NCBI GenBank assembly: GCA_910574865.1
Contig: CAJTDN010000001.1
Location: 1 to 64,000, forward strand
Source: Lachnospiraceae bacterium
Lineage (GTDB): Bacteria; Bacillota; Clostridia; Lachnospirales; Lachnospiraceae
Direction of reading: 5' to 3'
Length of the DNA stretch: 64,000 nucleotides
Shown here: one piece after another, positions 19,491 through 31,378 of the stretch
Numbering within the stretch: the first letter of the stretch is position 1
How the letters are laid out: each line of letters begins with the position of its first letter
Position numbers and translations under genes: made by a program
Notes under the pieces: model-generated
What the model was told of the DNA's origin: nothing
The model's input: the letters and a program-made list of their open reading frames with translations, nothing else
Database searches by the model: none

Positions 19491-20126
19491 TTAATTGAGG
19501 CCAAGCACCGCCGCCTCGAAATTCGCCAAATCCGTCTGGTTCGGGGCGTACACGTTATCCGTCAATTCAATCTTGATAACCATGCTCGTTTCCTCGCCGT
19601 ACTGGATATTCGCAAGCTGATCCTTGAACGTGGAAAGATAAAGGTCAATGGCCATCTTCTCGATTTCCTCATCGGAAACCTCTTCACCGTTCATCGCCCT
19701 CTGGGTAATCTCGGTCGTCTTTTCCTCTATGGCCGCCATATATGCATCCGTGGCATCCGTCATCAACGTCATCGGACGATATGTAACCGTAACGTTAAAA
19801 TTCTTACCGTCCTTCTCGGCTTCGCCAACCGTATAATCTGCCGCCGCATAAATGTCCCCGAACAGCTTCTCCATCTCCGCCTTCGTGGCGTCATCCATGG
19901 TATAGCCAGTCAGCTGGTTCATGTTCGCGTCGATTCCCTGCTGGTACAATTCAGCCGCTTCCTCCTTGGTTCCCACCTTCTGCTCCACAAAGGCCGTGGA
20001 ATCATTCTTGTAGCTGTTGTCCAGAATCGCTTTCAAGTAAGCGCTGGCATCAAAAGACGCGCATCCTGTCAAGGTAACTACGGCCATGGCTAAAACGGCC
20101 ACGCATTTTTTCATTGCTTTCATCAT
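19491..20126 (-). CDS. Lipoprotein of unknown function
   Basis: A 211-residue secreted lipoprotein. A basic n-region, hydrophobic segment and lipobox VTLTGCAS place the acylated Cys at about residue 22. The mature part is acidic, helical and lacks a recognised catalytic motif; its layout resembles the DUF5105-like lipoproteins of Firmicutes, but I am not sure of the family. Start has GGAGGAG. Monocistronic. From 20127 to 20370 the sequence is AT-rich upstream leader with no convincing gene. Confidence 0.8.
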   Translation of the reverse strand: MMKAMKKCVAVLAMAVVTLTGCASFDASAYLKAILDNSYKNDSTAFVEQKVGTKEEAAELYQQGIDANMNQLTGYTMDDATKAEMEKLFGDIYAAADYTVGEAEKDGKNFNVTVTYRPMTLMTDATDAYMAAIEEKTTEITQRAMNGEEVSDEEIEKMAIDLYLSTFKDQLANIQYGEETSMVIKIELTDNVYAPNQTDLANFEAAVLGLN

Positions 20127-20370
20127 TTTCTCCTCCTACATAAATAATTAATATGATAAAACAACGGTACTATTATAGCACTACCCCCCCGCTAATTCAA
20201 CCCAAAAAACACAAATATTTCACACTTTATTATTTCTTAATGAATACACATTTTGTCAAACAAAAATGCACCTCAAACTTGCAAAGTCATAGGAAAGAAA
20301 TTATAATGATGGAAACGAGAGAGAAACAAAAATCTCCCTTTATTCAGGTACAAGAATCAAAAAACTGAAC

Positions 20371-20994
20371 ATGGAATTAACTTACAATGAACTAGAGCAT
20401 TCGACAGAAAATCTATGGAGCCTCTTATTTACCACCGGATATTTGACTCAACGCAAGATACTGGATGACGACCGATACGAATTGATGATCCCAAACCGGG
20501 AAATTCGCTCCTTGTTTATCACTCAGATTCAGACGTGGTTCAAAGACTCTGCCAGAAAAGACTCCTTGAGACTGCGAGCACTTTGCAATGCCTTGGTTTC
20601 CAAACAATCAAACCGCGTAGAAACGCTATTGAATCATTATCTTTGGAATGGCATTAGCATTCGGGACACGGCAACCCAAAATACGTATAAAGAAAATTTT
20701 TACCATGGGATGCTTCTCGGTCTTCTGCAATATGAGGAAAACTGGCTGATTCGCTCCAACGAAGAGTCCGGCGTAGGTTATAGCGATATTTTAATCGAAA
20801 CACAAAATGGCATAGGCGTTGTAATTGAAATCAAGTACGCGCAAGACGGCAACCTCGACAAGGCATGCCAAAATGCCTTACAACAAATCAAAGAACGGCA
20901 CTTTACCGCGAAACTATCCCAAAACGGAATGGATAACATAATAAAATACGGTATCGCCTTTTATCAGAAAAAATGCAAAGTAGTACAAGCATGA
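20371..20994 (+). pseudogene. C-terminal half of an AAA-ATPase-like/PD-(D/E)XK nuclease family protein
   Basis: 207 residues matching only the C-terminal part of a widespread family whose full form (~500-570 residues) has an N-terminal AAA-ATPase-like domain. The nuclease core is visible: GVGYSDILIE (Asp) and VVIEIKYA (E-x-K), then QIKERHFTAKL and YGIAFYQKKCKV. No Walker A is present and the ATG at 20371 has no Shine-Dalgarno, so it is a 5'-truncated relic or a rare free-standing nuclease domain. It is AT-richer than its neighbours, suggesting transfer. Confidence 0.65.
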
Positions 20995-20996
20995 CA

Positions 20997-21021
20997 AACG
21001 GGGCGGTTTCCCCGCCCCGTT
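20997..21021 (-). terminator. GC-rich hairpin ending the heat-shock operon
   Basis: AACGGGGCGG / CCGCCCCGTT lies between the convergent ends of the nuclease relic and dnaJ. The T-run on either side is short. Confidence 0.6.
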
Positions 21022-21033
21022 GATATCACCGTC

Positions 21034-22218
21034 TTACTCGTCAAATGCCTCTTTCATTTTATCCATGAACCCTTTTCCCTTGCGCCTGCCCTTTTTGGAC
21101 TCGTCCGGCGCGGTTTCCTGGTTCAAGGTGTTTCCCGCCAACGCGTCGAACTTGCGCAACGCCTCCTTGGCTTCCGCGCTCAGTTTATCCGGAGTCTGGA
21201 TGACCAGCGTCACGTAATGGTCGCCCCGTACCTGCGGGTTGCGAAGCGACGGCACGCCCTTGCCCTTCAAGCGCACCTTCGTGTCGGTCTTCGTGCCCGG
21301 CCGCACGGTATAAATGACGTCCCCGTCCACGGTCGCCACGCGGATGTCCGCCCCCAACGCGGCCTGCGCGAAGGAAATCGGCACGGTGGAGAAAATGTGC
21401 ACGTCCTGCCTCTGGAAAATCGGGTGTCTGGCCACGTTGACCTCCACGAGTAAATCACCGCGCGGACCGCCGTTTACGCCCGGCTCTCCCTTTTCGCGGA
21501 TGCGCACGCTCTGGCCGTGGTCGATGCCCGCCGGAACGCTCACTTGAATCTTCTTTCTGCTCGACGTATAACCGGTACCCGAACAAGACGGACACTTTTC
21601 CTTAATCACATGACCCGAACCACCGCAGTTCGGACAAGTCTGGACGTTTTGTACCGTGCCGAAAAACGACTGTTGCGTATAGACCACCTGTCCCTTGCCG
21701 CCACATTTCGGGCAAGTCTCCGGTGACGTGCCCGGCTTGGCGCCGGAACCGTTGCAGGCCGTACACGGATCCTTCAGCACCACTTCCAATTCCTTGTCAC
21801 AGCCAAAAACGGCCTCCTCAAAAGAAATACGGATGCTCTTGCGGATATTCGCCCCTTTCATCGGACCGTTGCTGCGTCCACCCCTCCTGCCGCCGAACAA
21901 ATCACCGAAAATGTCGCCGAAAATGTCGCCGAAATCTGCGCTGTTGAAATCAAACCCGCCGAATCCGCCCGGGCCTCCCGCGCCACCTTCAAAGGCAGAA
22001 TGCCCAAACTGATCATACTGTCGCCGCTTTTCCGGATCGCTAAGAATCGCATATGCCTCGGATGCTTCCTTGAATTTTTTTTCCGCCTCCGCGTCACCCG
22101 GGTTCATGTCCGGATGATATTTCTTCGCCAAAACGCGGTACGCCTTCTTAAGTGCCGCGTCATCGGCATCCTTGCTTACGCCCAGCACTTCGTAATAATC
22201 TCTTTTTGACTCTGCCAT
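21034..22218 (-). CDS. dnaJ: Chaperone protein DnaJ
   Basis: Type I J-protein of 394 residues, the DnaK co-chaperone. The J domain (1-70) holds HPD in [12 protein letters not shown] Gly/Phe-rich linker (75-125) and the zinc domain (~155-230) follow, with four Cys repeats ([32 protein letters not shown]), then the C-terminal peptide-binding domain. It is the last gene of hrcA-grpE-dnaK-dnaJ; 117 nt with a hairpin separate it from dnaK. Confidence 0.98.
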   Translation of the reverse strand: MAESKRDYYEVLGVSKDADDAALKKAYRVLAKKYHPDMNPGDAEAEKKFKEASEAYAILSDPEKRRQYDQFGHSAFEGGAGGPGGFGGFDFNSADFGDIFGDIFGDLFGGRRGGRSNGPMKGANIRKSIRISFEEAVFGCDKELEVVLKDPCTACNGSGAKPGTSPETCPKCGGKGQVVYTQQSFFGTVQNVQTCPNCGGSGHVIKEKCPSCSGTGYTSSRKKIQVSVPAGIDHGQSVRIREKGEPGVNGGPRGDLLVEVNVARHPIFQRQDVHIFSTVPISFAQAALGADIRVATVDGDVIYTVRPGTKTDTKVRLKGKGVPSLRNPQVRGDHYVTLVIQTPDKLSAEAKEALRKFDALAGNTLNQETAPDESKKGRRKGKGFMDKMKEAFDE

Positions 22219-22274
22219 AACTCTCTACCTTTCATCTGCGAAATCTCTTGTCACGCGTTCGTGTGATGTCAACA

Positions 22275-22311
22275 GAAATTCTACGGAGCCTTCGCGGTTC
22301 CGTAGAATTTC
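22275..22311 (-). terminator. Hairpin between dnaK and dnaJ
   Basis: Perfect GAAATTCTACGGA / TCCGTAGAATTTC stem with a 12-nt loop. There is no strong T-run, so it is more likely an mRNA stabiliser, processing site or partial terminator that lowers dnaJ relative to dnaK. Confidence 0.6.
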
Positions 22312-22335
22312 CTTTCAAGGGAAATGATTCCCCGT

Positions 22336-24297
<1,962 letters not shown>

Positions 24298-24367
24298 TTA
24301 CCATCCGCAGGTTCCCGCCATACGGCCGCGACCGCGACCAACGGGCCGCCTGCTACCATGAACCGCC

Positions 24368-25099
24368 TCAGTTCGCCACCTTCACCATGCTGTGCCTTAC
24401 CACATGGTCACGGTACATGTACCCCTTCTGCAATTCTTCGGCGACAATGTTCTCGCCCAGGTTCTCATCCTCCACGTGCATCACCGCGTTGTGGAAATCC
24501 GGATTGAACTCCTGCCCCGCCGCCTCAATCGGCTTGACGCCAATCTCCTCCAACGTGGTCATCAAATGCTTGTAAATCTTCTCCATCCCTTCCATGAACG
24601 GATGTGTCTTCTCCTCCTCGGACACGGCCGCCAAACCTCTCTCAAAGTTATCGACAACCGGAAGTATCTTCTCTATGACATCCTTCGCCCCAATCTCGTA
24701 CATCTGGGATTTTTCCTTGTCCGTACGTTTGCGAAAGTTATCAAACTCCGCCATCTGACGCGTCAGCCGGTCCGTCAGTTCCTCGATTTTTTCATCCTTT
24801 TTGTCCTTCTTGTTCTTCTTTCCAAAGAACCCCTTTCCCTTGGACTTTCCTTCGGCCTTTTCCTTCAGCCCCTCATCCGCCTCCGGATTTTCTTCCCCGG
24901 CTTCGGATTCTTCGTCCGCTTCCCCGGCTTCTTCCACCGCGTCCACGGCTCCTTCCGTCCCCGCCGCCTCTTCCACCGCGTCCACGGCTCCTTCTTCGGC
25001 CGTCTTGCCTTCGGCCTCCCCGGCTTCCTTCGCGGCCTTGGCCTTCGCCTCTTCCACGGCTTCCTTTACCATCTCTTCCTGGCTCATCTTCTCTTCCAC
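24368..25099 (-). CDS. grpE: Nucleotide exchange factor GrpE with long acidic N-terminus
   Basis: A 243-residue DnaK exchange factor. The GrpE coiled coil and beta-wing occupy about 105-243 (RQMAEFDNFRKRTDKEK, then HNAVMHVEDENLGENIVAEE and the QKGYMYRDHVVRHSMV end). The first ~100 residues are acidic and Ala/Glu-rich with an internal repeat (GAVDAVEEA twice), longer than in most GrpE. The frame opens at GTG 25099; ATG 25087 is the alternative. It lies 126 nt after hrcA and 160 nt before dnaK. Confidence 0.95.
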   Translation of the reverse strand: MEEKMSQEEMVKEAVEEAKAKAAKEAGEAEGKTAEEGAVDAVEEAAGTEGAVDAVEEAGEADEESEAGEENPEADEGLKEKAEGKSKGKGFFGKKNKKDKKDEKIEELTDRLTRQMAEFDNFRKRTDKEKSQMYEIGAKDVIEKILPVVDNFERGLAAVSEEEKTHPFMEGMEKIYKHLMTTLEEIGVKPIEAAGQEFNPDFHNAVMHVEDENLGENIVAEELQKGYMYRDHVVRHSMVKVAN

Positions 25100-25225
25100 C
25101 GGCTGCTCTACCTCCTGTTCTTTTAATTCTCTCTATTTTCCAACGTTCACGGCTCACGATTGCCATTCATGGCCTAGGGCCATGGTAACCGTTTGCGCGT
25201 CCCAGAATACGAATCCTTCCCCGCC

Positions 25226-26278
25226 CTATGAAGGCGGCGGGGAGTTCCCCTTTCGGTTTATCTCATCCAATTCATTTTGCAACGTCTTCAACGTCCTCAT
25301 GACATGTTCGTAATCCATCCGCTTCGGTCCGATGATGCCAATCGTGCCGCGCATTCCCTCGCCCAGTTCGTAAGTCGCCGTCACCACGCTGCAATCCCTC
25401 ATCGACTTCATCGGTGCTTCGTCCCCGATGTAAACTTGTATGCCGTGGCTCTCCTCGTTCGAAAGCGTGTCGCTGACAAGTTCCGCGAGCTGCTGCTTTT
25501 CCTCGAACGCGTGAATGATTTCTTGTGCGCTCTGGTTGTCGCTAAGTTCCGGATACTTGAAAACGTTCGTCGCCCCGCTCGTGTAAATCTCCATGTCCTC
25601 CTCGACCTGGATGATGTCTGCCACGGCGTCCAGCACATCGCTTATCACCTTGCTGTGGATGCCGGCCTGCTCCTTGAGCCTGGCAATCAGCCCGAGGTTG
25701 ATGGCCTCGATGGACATTCCGTTGAGCGTCGTGTTGAGGAGCATGTTCAGTTTCAGAAGCGTCTCATTACTAAATTCTTCGTCAACGTCGATAATTTTAT
25801 TCTTAATCACATTGCCGCTCATCACGATGACCGCCACAATCTGCTCCACATCCACCTGCGAGAGCTGGATGAACTTCAATGTGTTGCGCTTGTTCACCGG
25901 CGCAGACACCATCGTCGCGTAATTCGTGTTTGCCGCCAGCACCTTCGCCGCCTGCTTGAGCACCCGCTCGACCTTGTCGGTCTTCTCCAGCATCACGTTC
26001 TTCAACTCGTCTAGTTCCTGCTCCTTGTCGGCCATCAGGGTGTCCACGTAAAAGCGGTATCCCTTGTCCGAGGGAATCCGCCCCGCCGAGGTATGGGGCT
26101 GGAAAATGTAACCCATGTCCTCGAGGTCTGCCATCTCGTTGCGAATCGTGGCGGAACTCAGCTTCGGCTCCATGGACTTCGAGAGGGTGCGGGAACCTAC
26201 CGGCTCGCCGGTCTCCAAATAATTCTGGATAATCGCCCGAAGAATCATGTGCTGCCTGTCGCTCAACTCCGTATTCAT
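25226..26278 (-). CDS. hrcA: Heat-inducible transcription repressor HrcA
   Basis: A 350-residue repressor. The N-terminal winged helix (LSDRQHMILRAIIQNYLETG, then SRTLSKSMEPKLSSATIRNE, LEDMGYIFQPHTSAGRIPSD) is followed by a GAF-like dimerisation domain. It binds CIRCE, found 27 nt upstream of its start. Start 26278 is set by GGGAGGGG. HrcA folding depends on GroE in known systems, which links repression to chaperone load. Confidence 0.97.
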   Translation of the reverse strand: MNTELSDRQHMILRAIIQNYLETGEPVGSRTLSKSMEPKLSSATIRNEMADLEDMGYIFQPHTSAGRIPSDKGYRFYVDTLMADKEQELDELKNVMLEKTDKVERVLKQAAKVLAANTNYATMVSAPVNKRNTLKFIQLSQVDVEQIVAVIVMSGNVIKNKIIDVDEEFSNETLLKLNMLLNTTLNGMSIEAINLGLIARLKEQAGIHSKVISDVLDAVADIIQVEEDMEIYTSGATNVFKYPELSDNQSAQEIIHAFEEKQQLAELVSDTLSNEESHGIQVYIGDEAPMKSMRDCSVVTATYELGEGMRGTIGIIGPKRMDYEHVMRTLKTLQNELDEINRKGNSPPPS

Positions 26279-26304
26279 CGGTGTCCCCTCCCTTCTCTTC
26301 TTTA

Positions 26305-26331
26305 TTAGCACTCCCTTTGTTTGAGTGCTAA
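26305..26331. promoter_or_regulatory. CIRCE operator
   Basis: Perfect TTAGCACTC-N9-GAGTGCTAA, the consensus HrcA operator. A second partial copy (TAGCACTCAAA, 26351-26361) lies inside the promoter spacer. Confidence 0.97.
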
Positions 26332-26346
26332 CATCTTACGTCTAAT

Positions 26347-26375
26347 AAGATAGCACTCAAATTTGCATTTGTCAA
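26347..26375 (-). promoter_or_regulatory. Sigma-A promoter of the heat-shock operon
   Basis: TTGACA (26370-26375), 17-nt spacer, TATCTT (26347-26352) on the minus strand, just upstream of CIRCE. Confidence 0.85.
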
Positions 26376-26511
26376 CACTGTTTATACATTTTTTATTGAT
26401 TTTCATTCAAAAAAAAATTGTAACGTTTTTTATCATGCGAAGTCTCATAGGGGAAGAGGAACTTGCCGGCATCCCGAAGGTCAAACTTGGTTTCCCGGGC
26501 AAATTCTCAAC

Positions 26512-26535
26512 GGGGGATTGCACTTGGAATCCCCC
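26512..26535 (-). terminator. Hairpin after hemW
   Basis: GGGGGATT-N8-AATCCCCC follows the hemW stop by about 14 nt. There is no clean T-run. The stretch 26376-26511 holds no gene. Confidence 0.5.
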
Positions 26536-26548
26536 ACCGATTAATTCC

Positions 26549-27901
26549 TTAAACTTCCGGTTCCAAAAATTCCACGAACACCATGTTGCTGACATCCATC
26601 CCCCGCTCGGTCAGCAAAACGCGGTCGCCCTCCCTCTTCAGCCAGCCCCCATTTTCCAATTTCCGCAAGGGCTTTTCATAAACTTCGCCGATATCCCGGC
26701 CAAAGTTCTCGGCAAATTCACGGGTGGAAATTCCCCTCGTCTTGCGAAGCCCTAAAAAAAGGAACTCGGCCATCTCGTCCGCCGGCGTCAAATTTTCAAC
26801 TTCATCGGCATTTTCCGCAGACAATGGTGTTCTCGCATTTTGCATATTTTCCAGATACGTTTCTAAATCCGACGTGTTTTTAAATCTCGTATGCCCAATC
26901 AGTGACGCCGCCCCCAGGCCGATTCCCAGGTACTCCCGCCTCTCCCAATAGCCCAGGTTATGACGGCAGGCGTACCCTTCCTTCGCATAATTGGAGATTT
27001 CATATTGGTGATACCCATAAGAAGAAAGGACGCGCCCCGTCAAATGATACATTTCCCGCTCGTCCTCCTCGCTTGGCAGCGCGGGCATGATAAAGCCCGC
27101 GCACCCGCCTGCTTTGTCCGCATTGCCGCCCGGCATCACGGACGCATCCCCGCCCACAGGCTGAACCGTTTCATGCGCATCCGAAATGCACGTCCCGGCT
27201 TCTTTGAAATATTCGTAAAACGGCGTCCCTTCTTCCACGATTAAACTGTAGGCCGATATGTGCTCCGGCGAGAAAGCCGCCACTTTCTCCAGCGTCCGCC
27301 GCCAGCTTTCCACGTCCTGCCCGGGAATCGCCGAAATCAAGTCCACGTTCACGTTATCAAAGCCGGCTTCCCGCACGGCACGGTAAGTCTCCTCGAACTG
27401 CCCGTATGTGTGAATCCTGCCCAGTATCCTTAGTTCCTCGTCACTGGCCGACTGTAGTCCGATACTGACACGGCCTATCCCCACCTCCCGCCACGCCGCG
27501 AGTTTCTCCCGCGTTACCGTGCCGGGATTGGCCTCGATGGTAATTTCCGCCTGCGGGGAAATGTCAAACGCCTCCCAAAGCGCCGTAAAAATCTGCCGGA
27601 TTTGCCGCCCTTCCAAAATGGACGGCGTACCGCCGCCCAAAAAGATGCTGTCCACTTCGTATGCGTCATGAAATGTCCCCTCAAACGAAAAACGCGGTTG
27701 TAATCGGGCAGAGTCCCCCGCCTTGTACACATGATGGCGTTCCCGGCGATAACCGTAAATCTCAAGGCATAGCGCGTCCACGTACCGCTGCCGCATTTCC
27801 TCGTCCGCCGGGGCGGACAAAAAATCGCAATACGCGCATTTTTTCACACAAAACGGAATGTGAAGATACAATTCCAACCGCCTTTTTCGTTTTCCACCCA
27901 T
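26549..27901 (-). CDS. hemW: HemW-type radical SAM heme chaperone (coproporphyrinogen oxidase-like)
   Basis: A 450-residue radical SAM protein. The cluster motif is C-x3-C-x2-C in IPFCVKKCAYCDF, with GGGTPS for SAM binding and the HemN C-terminal domain after residue ~340. True HemN uses an additional conserved Cys after the CxxxCxxC; this shorter motif and the lepA neighbourhood favour HemW, a heme-handling protein. Start at 27901 after AGGAC; a longer open frame exists only as antisense overlap with lepA. Two inserts relative to the usual length are discussed in the findings. Confidence 0.88.
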   Translation of the reverse strand: MGGKRKRRLELYLHIPFCVKKCAYCDFLSAPADEEMRQRYVDALCLEIYGYRRERHHVYKAGDSARLQPRFSFEGTFHDAYEVDSIFLGGGTPSILEGRQIRQIFTALWEAFDISPQAEITIEANPGTVTREKLAAWREVGIGRVSIGLQSASDEELRILGRIHTYGQFEETYRAVREAGFDNVNVDLISAIPGQDVESWRRTLEKVAAFSPEHISAYSLIVEEGTPFYEYFKEAGTCISDAHETVQPVGGDASVMPGGNADKAGGCAGFIMPALPSEEDEREMYHLTGRVLSSYGYHQYEISNYAKEGYACRHNLGYWERREYLGIGLGAASLIGHTRFKNTSDLETYLENMQNARTPLSAENADEVENLTPADEMAEFLFLGLRKTRGISTREFAENFGRDIGEVYEKPLRKLENGGWLKREGDRVLLTERGMDVSNMVFVEFLEPEV

Positions 27902-27960
27902 TTTTTTCGTCCTGCCACCTTCCACGCTCTTGTGTGATTTTTCCGTCGCGGCCTCCGCCT

Positions 27961-29775
27961 CTAATTCTCGTCCAATTTCAGCACGCTCATAAACGCCCTC
28001 TGCGGGATTTCCACGTTGCCCACCTGCCGCATCCGCTTCTTTCCTTCCTTCTGCTTCTCCAACAGTTTCTTTTTGCGGGAAATGTCGCCGCCGTAGCATT
28101 TCGCCAGCACGTCCTTGCGCATCGCCTTCACCGTCTCGCGGGCGATAATCTTGCTGCCAATCGCCGCCTGGATGGGAATTTCGAACAACTGCCGCGGAAT
28201 CTCCCCCTTCAGCTTCTCGCACATCTTGCGCCCGCGCTCGTATGCCGTCGCGCTGTGGATGATGAAAGACAGCGCGTCCACCTCTTCCTTATTAATCAAA
28301 ATATCCAGCTTCACCAGTTCCGAACGCTCGTATCCGTCAATCTCATAATCGAACGAAGCATAACCCCGCGACCGGGATTTCAGCGCGTCAAAGAAATCAT
28401 AAATAATCTCGTTGAGCGGAAGCCGGTAATGCAAAACGGCCCGCTTCTCCTCGATGTACTCCATGCTCTCATAAACACCGCGCCGCTCCTGGCACAAGTC
28501 CATAATGGCCCCGATGTACTCCGAAGTCACCATGATTTCCGCCTTCACGATGGGTTCCTCCATGTACTCAATCTCGGACGGGTCGGGCAGGTTCGTCGGG
28601 TTGGTCAGGTCGATGATTTCGCCGTCCGTCTTGTGTACCTTGTAAATGACGCTCGGCGCGGTCGTCACCAAATCCAGGTTATACTCCCGCTCCAGTCGTT
28701 CCTGGATGATTTCCAAATGCAAAAGCCCCAGGAAGCCACAACGGAAGCCGAAGCCCAACGCCGCCGAGGTTTCCGCCTCGAACTGCAGGGCCGCGTCATT
28801 AAGCTGCAACTTTTCCAACGCGTCGCGAAGGTCGGGATACTTTGCCCCGTCCGCCGGATACATGCCACAGTATACCATCGAATTGACCTTCTTGTAGCCC
28901 GGAAGCGGCTCACTGCACGGTGCGGCGGCATTGGTCACGGTGTCGCCCACCCGTGTGTCCTTCACGTTTTTCAAGCTGGCGGTAATATAACCCACCATCC
29001 CCGCGCTCAATGACCCGCAGGGAATGAACTGCCCCGCCCCGAAGTAACCGACTTCCACGACCTCGGCCTTCGCGCCCGTGGCCATCATCAGAATCGGCGT
29101 GCCTTTTTGAATCGTGCCCTCCATGACGCGGCAAAATACGATGACGCCCCGGTAAGAGTCGTACACCGAATCAAAAATCAACGCCTGCAGCGGGGCATGC
29201 GCGTCCCCGGCCGGCGCCGGAATCTTTTTCACGATCTGCTCCAGCACGTCCTCGATGTTTTGTCCCGTCTTGGCGGAAATAAGCGGCGCGTCGTCGGCCT
29301 CCAGGCCGATCACGTCCTCGATTTCCTCCTTGACACGCTCCGGCTCGGCACTAGGCAGGTCAATTTTGTTAATCACCGGCACCACGTCCAAATCATGGTC
29401 AAGTGCCAGGTAGACGTTGGCCAGCGTCTGCGCCTCCACACCCTGCGCCGCGTCCACGACCAGGATTGCCCCGTCACAAGCCGCCAGGCTTCTAGACACC
29501 TCGTAGTTAAAGTCCACGTGTCCCGGCGTGTCAATCAGGTTTAAAATGTACTCCTCGCCGTCCTTCGCCTTGTAAACGGTGCGCACGGCCTGCGCCTTGA
29601 TGGTGATGCCGCGCTCCCGCTCCAAGTCCATGTTATCCAGCACCTGCGCCTGCATCTCCCGGCTCGTCAAAAGCCCCGTATGTTCGATAATCCGGTCGGC
29701 CAGCGTCGACTTGCCATGGTCGATGTGCGCGATAATGCAAAAATTGCGAATCTTATTTTGATCTGTCCCTTCCAC
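27961..29775 (-). CDS. lepA: Elongation factor 4 (LepA)
   Basis: Ribosome-associated GTPase of 604 residues, the standard LepA length. G1 [14 protein letters not shown]2 RGITI, G3 DTPGHVDF and G4 NKIDLP are all present. The LepA-specific C-terminal domain ends [14 protein letters not shown] and [10 protein letters not shown]. It promotes back-translocation or 30S biogenesis. It lies 15 nt downstream of holA and 59 nt upstream of hemW, a common Firmicute order. Confidence 0.98.
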   Translation of the reverse strand: MEGTDQNKIRNFCIIAHIDHGKSTLADRIIEHTGLLTSREMQAQVLDNMDLERERGITIKAQAVRTVYKAKDGEEYILNLIDTPGHVDFNYEVSRSLAACDGAILVVDAAQGVEAQTLANVYLALDHDLDVVPVINKIDLPSAEPERVKEEIEDVIGLEADDAPLISAKTGQNIEDVLEQIVKKIPAPAGDAHAPLQALIFDSVYDSYRGVIVFCRVMEGTIQKGTPILMMATGAKAEVVEVGYFGAGQFIPCGSLSAGMVGYITASLKNVKDTRVGDTVTNAAAPCSEPLPGYKKVNSMVYCGMYPADGAKYPDLRDALEKLQLNDAALQFEAETSAALGFGFRCGFLGLLHLEIIQERLEREYNLDLVTTAPSVIYKVHKTDGEIIDLTNPTNLPDPSEIEYMEEPIVKAEIMVTSEYIGAIMDLCQERRGVYESMEYIEEKRAVLHYRLPLNEIIYDFFDALKSRSRGYASFDYEIDGYERSELVKLDILINKEEVDALSFIIHSATAYERGRKMCEKLKGEIPRQLFEIPIQAAIGSKIIARETVKAMRKDVLAKCYGGDISRKKKLLEKQKEGKKRMRQVGNVEIPQRAFMSVLKLDEN

Positions 29776-29790
29776 GTTTCTTCCTCCATC

Positions 29791-30765
29791 TTACGAATAT
29801 TTCACGATAAAGAGTTCCACCGCCAGCGTGTCTGCAAGCCGCCCTGTCTTCACCCGCTCCTCCAAGTCCGCCGCGTCCTCCAAGACGTCACGTATTTCCC
29901 TGCTTTTCAAAAGCTTCGCCTGATCCAGGTATTTCCCCACGGCGAACGGCGGCACGCCGGCCTTCGCGGCAATTTCCTTGCGGCCATACCCCTTTTTGTC
30001 GTACTGCTTGACCTGGTACAAGATGCGGAACTGCCTCACCATCAAGAACAAGATGCGCATCGGCGGCTCTTTGAGCGCCAGCAGGTCGTAATACAAATCC
30101 AACGCCCGCCTCCTCTTCTTTCCCGCGACCGCGTCCACCATGTCAAAAATATGGCTGGAAATCTGCGTCACGCAGACCGCGTCCACGTCCTCCCTCGTGA
30201 CCTCGTCGCGACCCAGGGCATAACAAAACACTTTTTCCAGCTCCTTCGTGATGTTCTCCATGTCCGTCCCGACCTTGCCCAAAAAATACAGTATCGTCTG
30301 GTCGCCGATTCTCTTTCCCTCGTCCCGCGCCTTGCCCGCTATCCAGCGTTTGAGCGTCCCCTCGTCCTGCGTCGAGAGCTCCACGGCGCGTCCTTTCTTC
30401 TGCACCACCTTATAAAGCTTCCCACGCTTGTCCACCTCGCTTTCCACGAAAATGAACGCGGCCGTCTCCGGCATTTCCCCCACGTACTCTGCCAAATCCG
30501 CCCCGCCGCTCTTGAACAGCCCGCTGTTTTCCAAAACGATGACCCTGCGCTCGGCAAAAAAAGGCATCGTCTCCGCCAGGTCGATGAGTTCCTTCACTTC
30601 CACACCCTTGCCCTCGAAATAGGCATAATTCATCGTGTCGCCTTCGGCGACCATCGCCTTCACCAAGCGGTCGCGGTAAAGCCTCTTCAAGTAATCCTCG
30701 ATTCCGAACAAGAGGTACGCTTGTTTCAATTGTCCTGATTTCAAATCTTCATTTATATTTTTCAT
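29791..30765 (-). CDS. holA: DNA polymerase III subunit delta
   Basis: Clamp-loader delta subunit of 324 residues. It opens MKNINEDLKSGQLKQAYLLF and carries the family LFGIEDYLKRLYRD motif plus the C-terminal collar domain (MRILFLMVRQFRILYQVKQY). Start at 30765; the open frame extends upstream through unrelated repeat sequence and is not used. First gene of holA-lepA-hemW. Confidence 0.92.
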   Translation of the reverse strand: MKNINEDLKSGQLKQAYLLFGIEDYLKRLYRDRLVKAMVAEGDTMNYAYFEGKGVEVKELIDLAETMPFFAERRVIVLENSGLFKSGGADLAEYVGEMPETAAFIFVESEVDKRGKLYKVVQKKGRAVELSTQDEGTLKRWIAGKARDEGKRIGDQTILYFLGKVGTDMENITKELEKVFCYALGRDEVTREDVDAVCVTQISSHIFDMVDAVAGKKRRRALDLYYDLLALKEPPMRILFLMVRQFRILYQVKQYDKKGYGRKEIAAKAGVPPFAVGKYLDQAKLLKSREIRDVLEDAADLEERVKTGRLADTLAVELFIVKYS

Positions 30766-30784
30766 GGCGCTACTATTATATCGG

Positions 30785-30834
30785 AAAAAAAAGGCAGAAT
30801 CAAGCCCGATTTGCACGTTTCGCACAAATCGGGC
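30785..30834 (-). terminator. Hairpin upstream of holA
   Basis: GCCCGATTTG / CAAATCGGGC (30804-30834), with a T8 run on the minus strand about 11 nt further on. It sits just 5' of holA and could attenuate read-through. The next stretch, 30835-31020, contains an open minus-strand frame (SLTIGAVARYVDIEPHKTAG) that I do not recognise and treat as possible debris. Confidence 0.45.
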
Positions 30835-31020
30835 CTGATCATCGTGTTCACAAAACCATGTGTCCCGTGACACAACAAGTCTTCTTCTGCATCTGTCTTT
30901 CCTTTGTTTGATATTGATGGGCTGGCCGGTTCCTGCTGTTTTGTGTGGCTCTATATCAACATATCTGGCCACGGCTCCAATGGTCAAGGATGTCGCAAAG
31001 CAACACGCAAGGGTAGTTAT

Positions 31021-31177
31021 GTTACAATTCAGCCCCGCGCCAGCGCGGGTCCGAATTGTAACGGGCATCACCCGCATTTTTAGTTTGCCTACGGCAAAGC
31101 GGGTGATGCATCGGCCAGATTTACGTGCATCCTCTCGGCCAATCAGCGTGGTGATTGGCCGGGGACTGAACTGTAAC
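31021..31177. repeat. Family B palindromic element, full copy B3
   Basis: Three consecutive hairpins. The first is GTTACAATTC / GAATTGTAAC (31021-31062) enclosing CCCGCGCC-AG-CGCGGG. The second is CATCACCCGC / GCGGGTGATG with inner TTGCC-TAC-GGCAA. The linker ATCGGCCAGATTTACGTGCA leads to the third, CTCGGCCAATCA / TGATTGGCCGGG (31134-31163), and the closing GTAAC. It is inverted relative to B2 and B4. Confidence 0.8.
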
Positions 31178-31378
31178 GTAGTTATAACTATCGATGAGGG
31201 AAAAGTATCTGTATCCTTGTGTCATGCGAGTAAAAGAAGTATAATATGTCTTGTTAAAATGCTTCGTGTTTGATATTGTGTATATGGCAATCATTTTGTT
31301 TTGAAATAGGAAGCCCTATAAAACTTGACCAAATTTTGACTTTCTCCCTATATGATGAAAAAAACTGGAGGTGTTCGC

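Noticed and set aside
20153-20368. A 71-codon frame upstream of the nuclease relic
   Set aside because: Low-complexity AT-rich leader, no Shine-Dalgarno and no family resemblance; it does not supply the missing AAA domain.
27902-28222. N-terminal extension of hemW by 107 residues
   Set aside because: It overlaps lepA in another frame, is low-complexity and lacks homology to HemW; ATG 27901 with a Shine-Dalgarno is the better start.
30766-31077. N-terminal extension of holA by 104 residues
   Set aside because: It runs through a terminator-like hairpin and into repeat B3; HolA proteins begin at the MKNI position.
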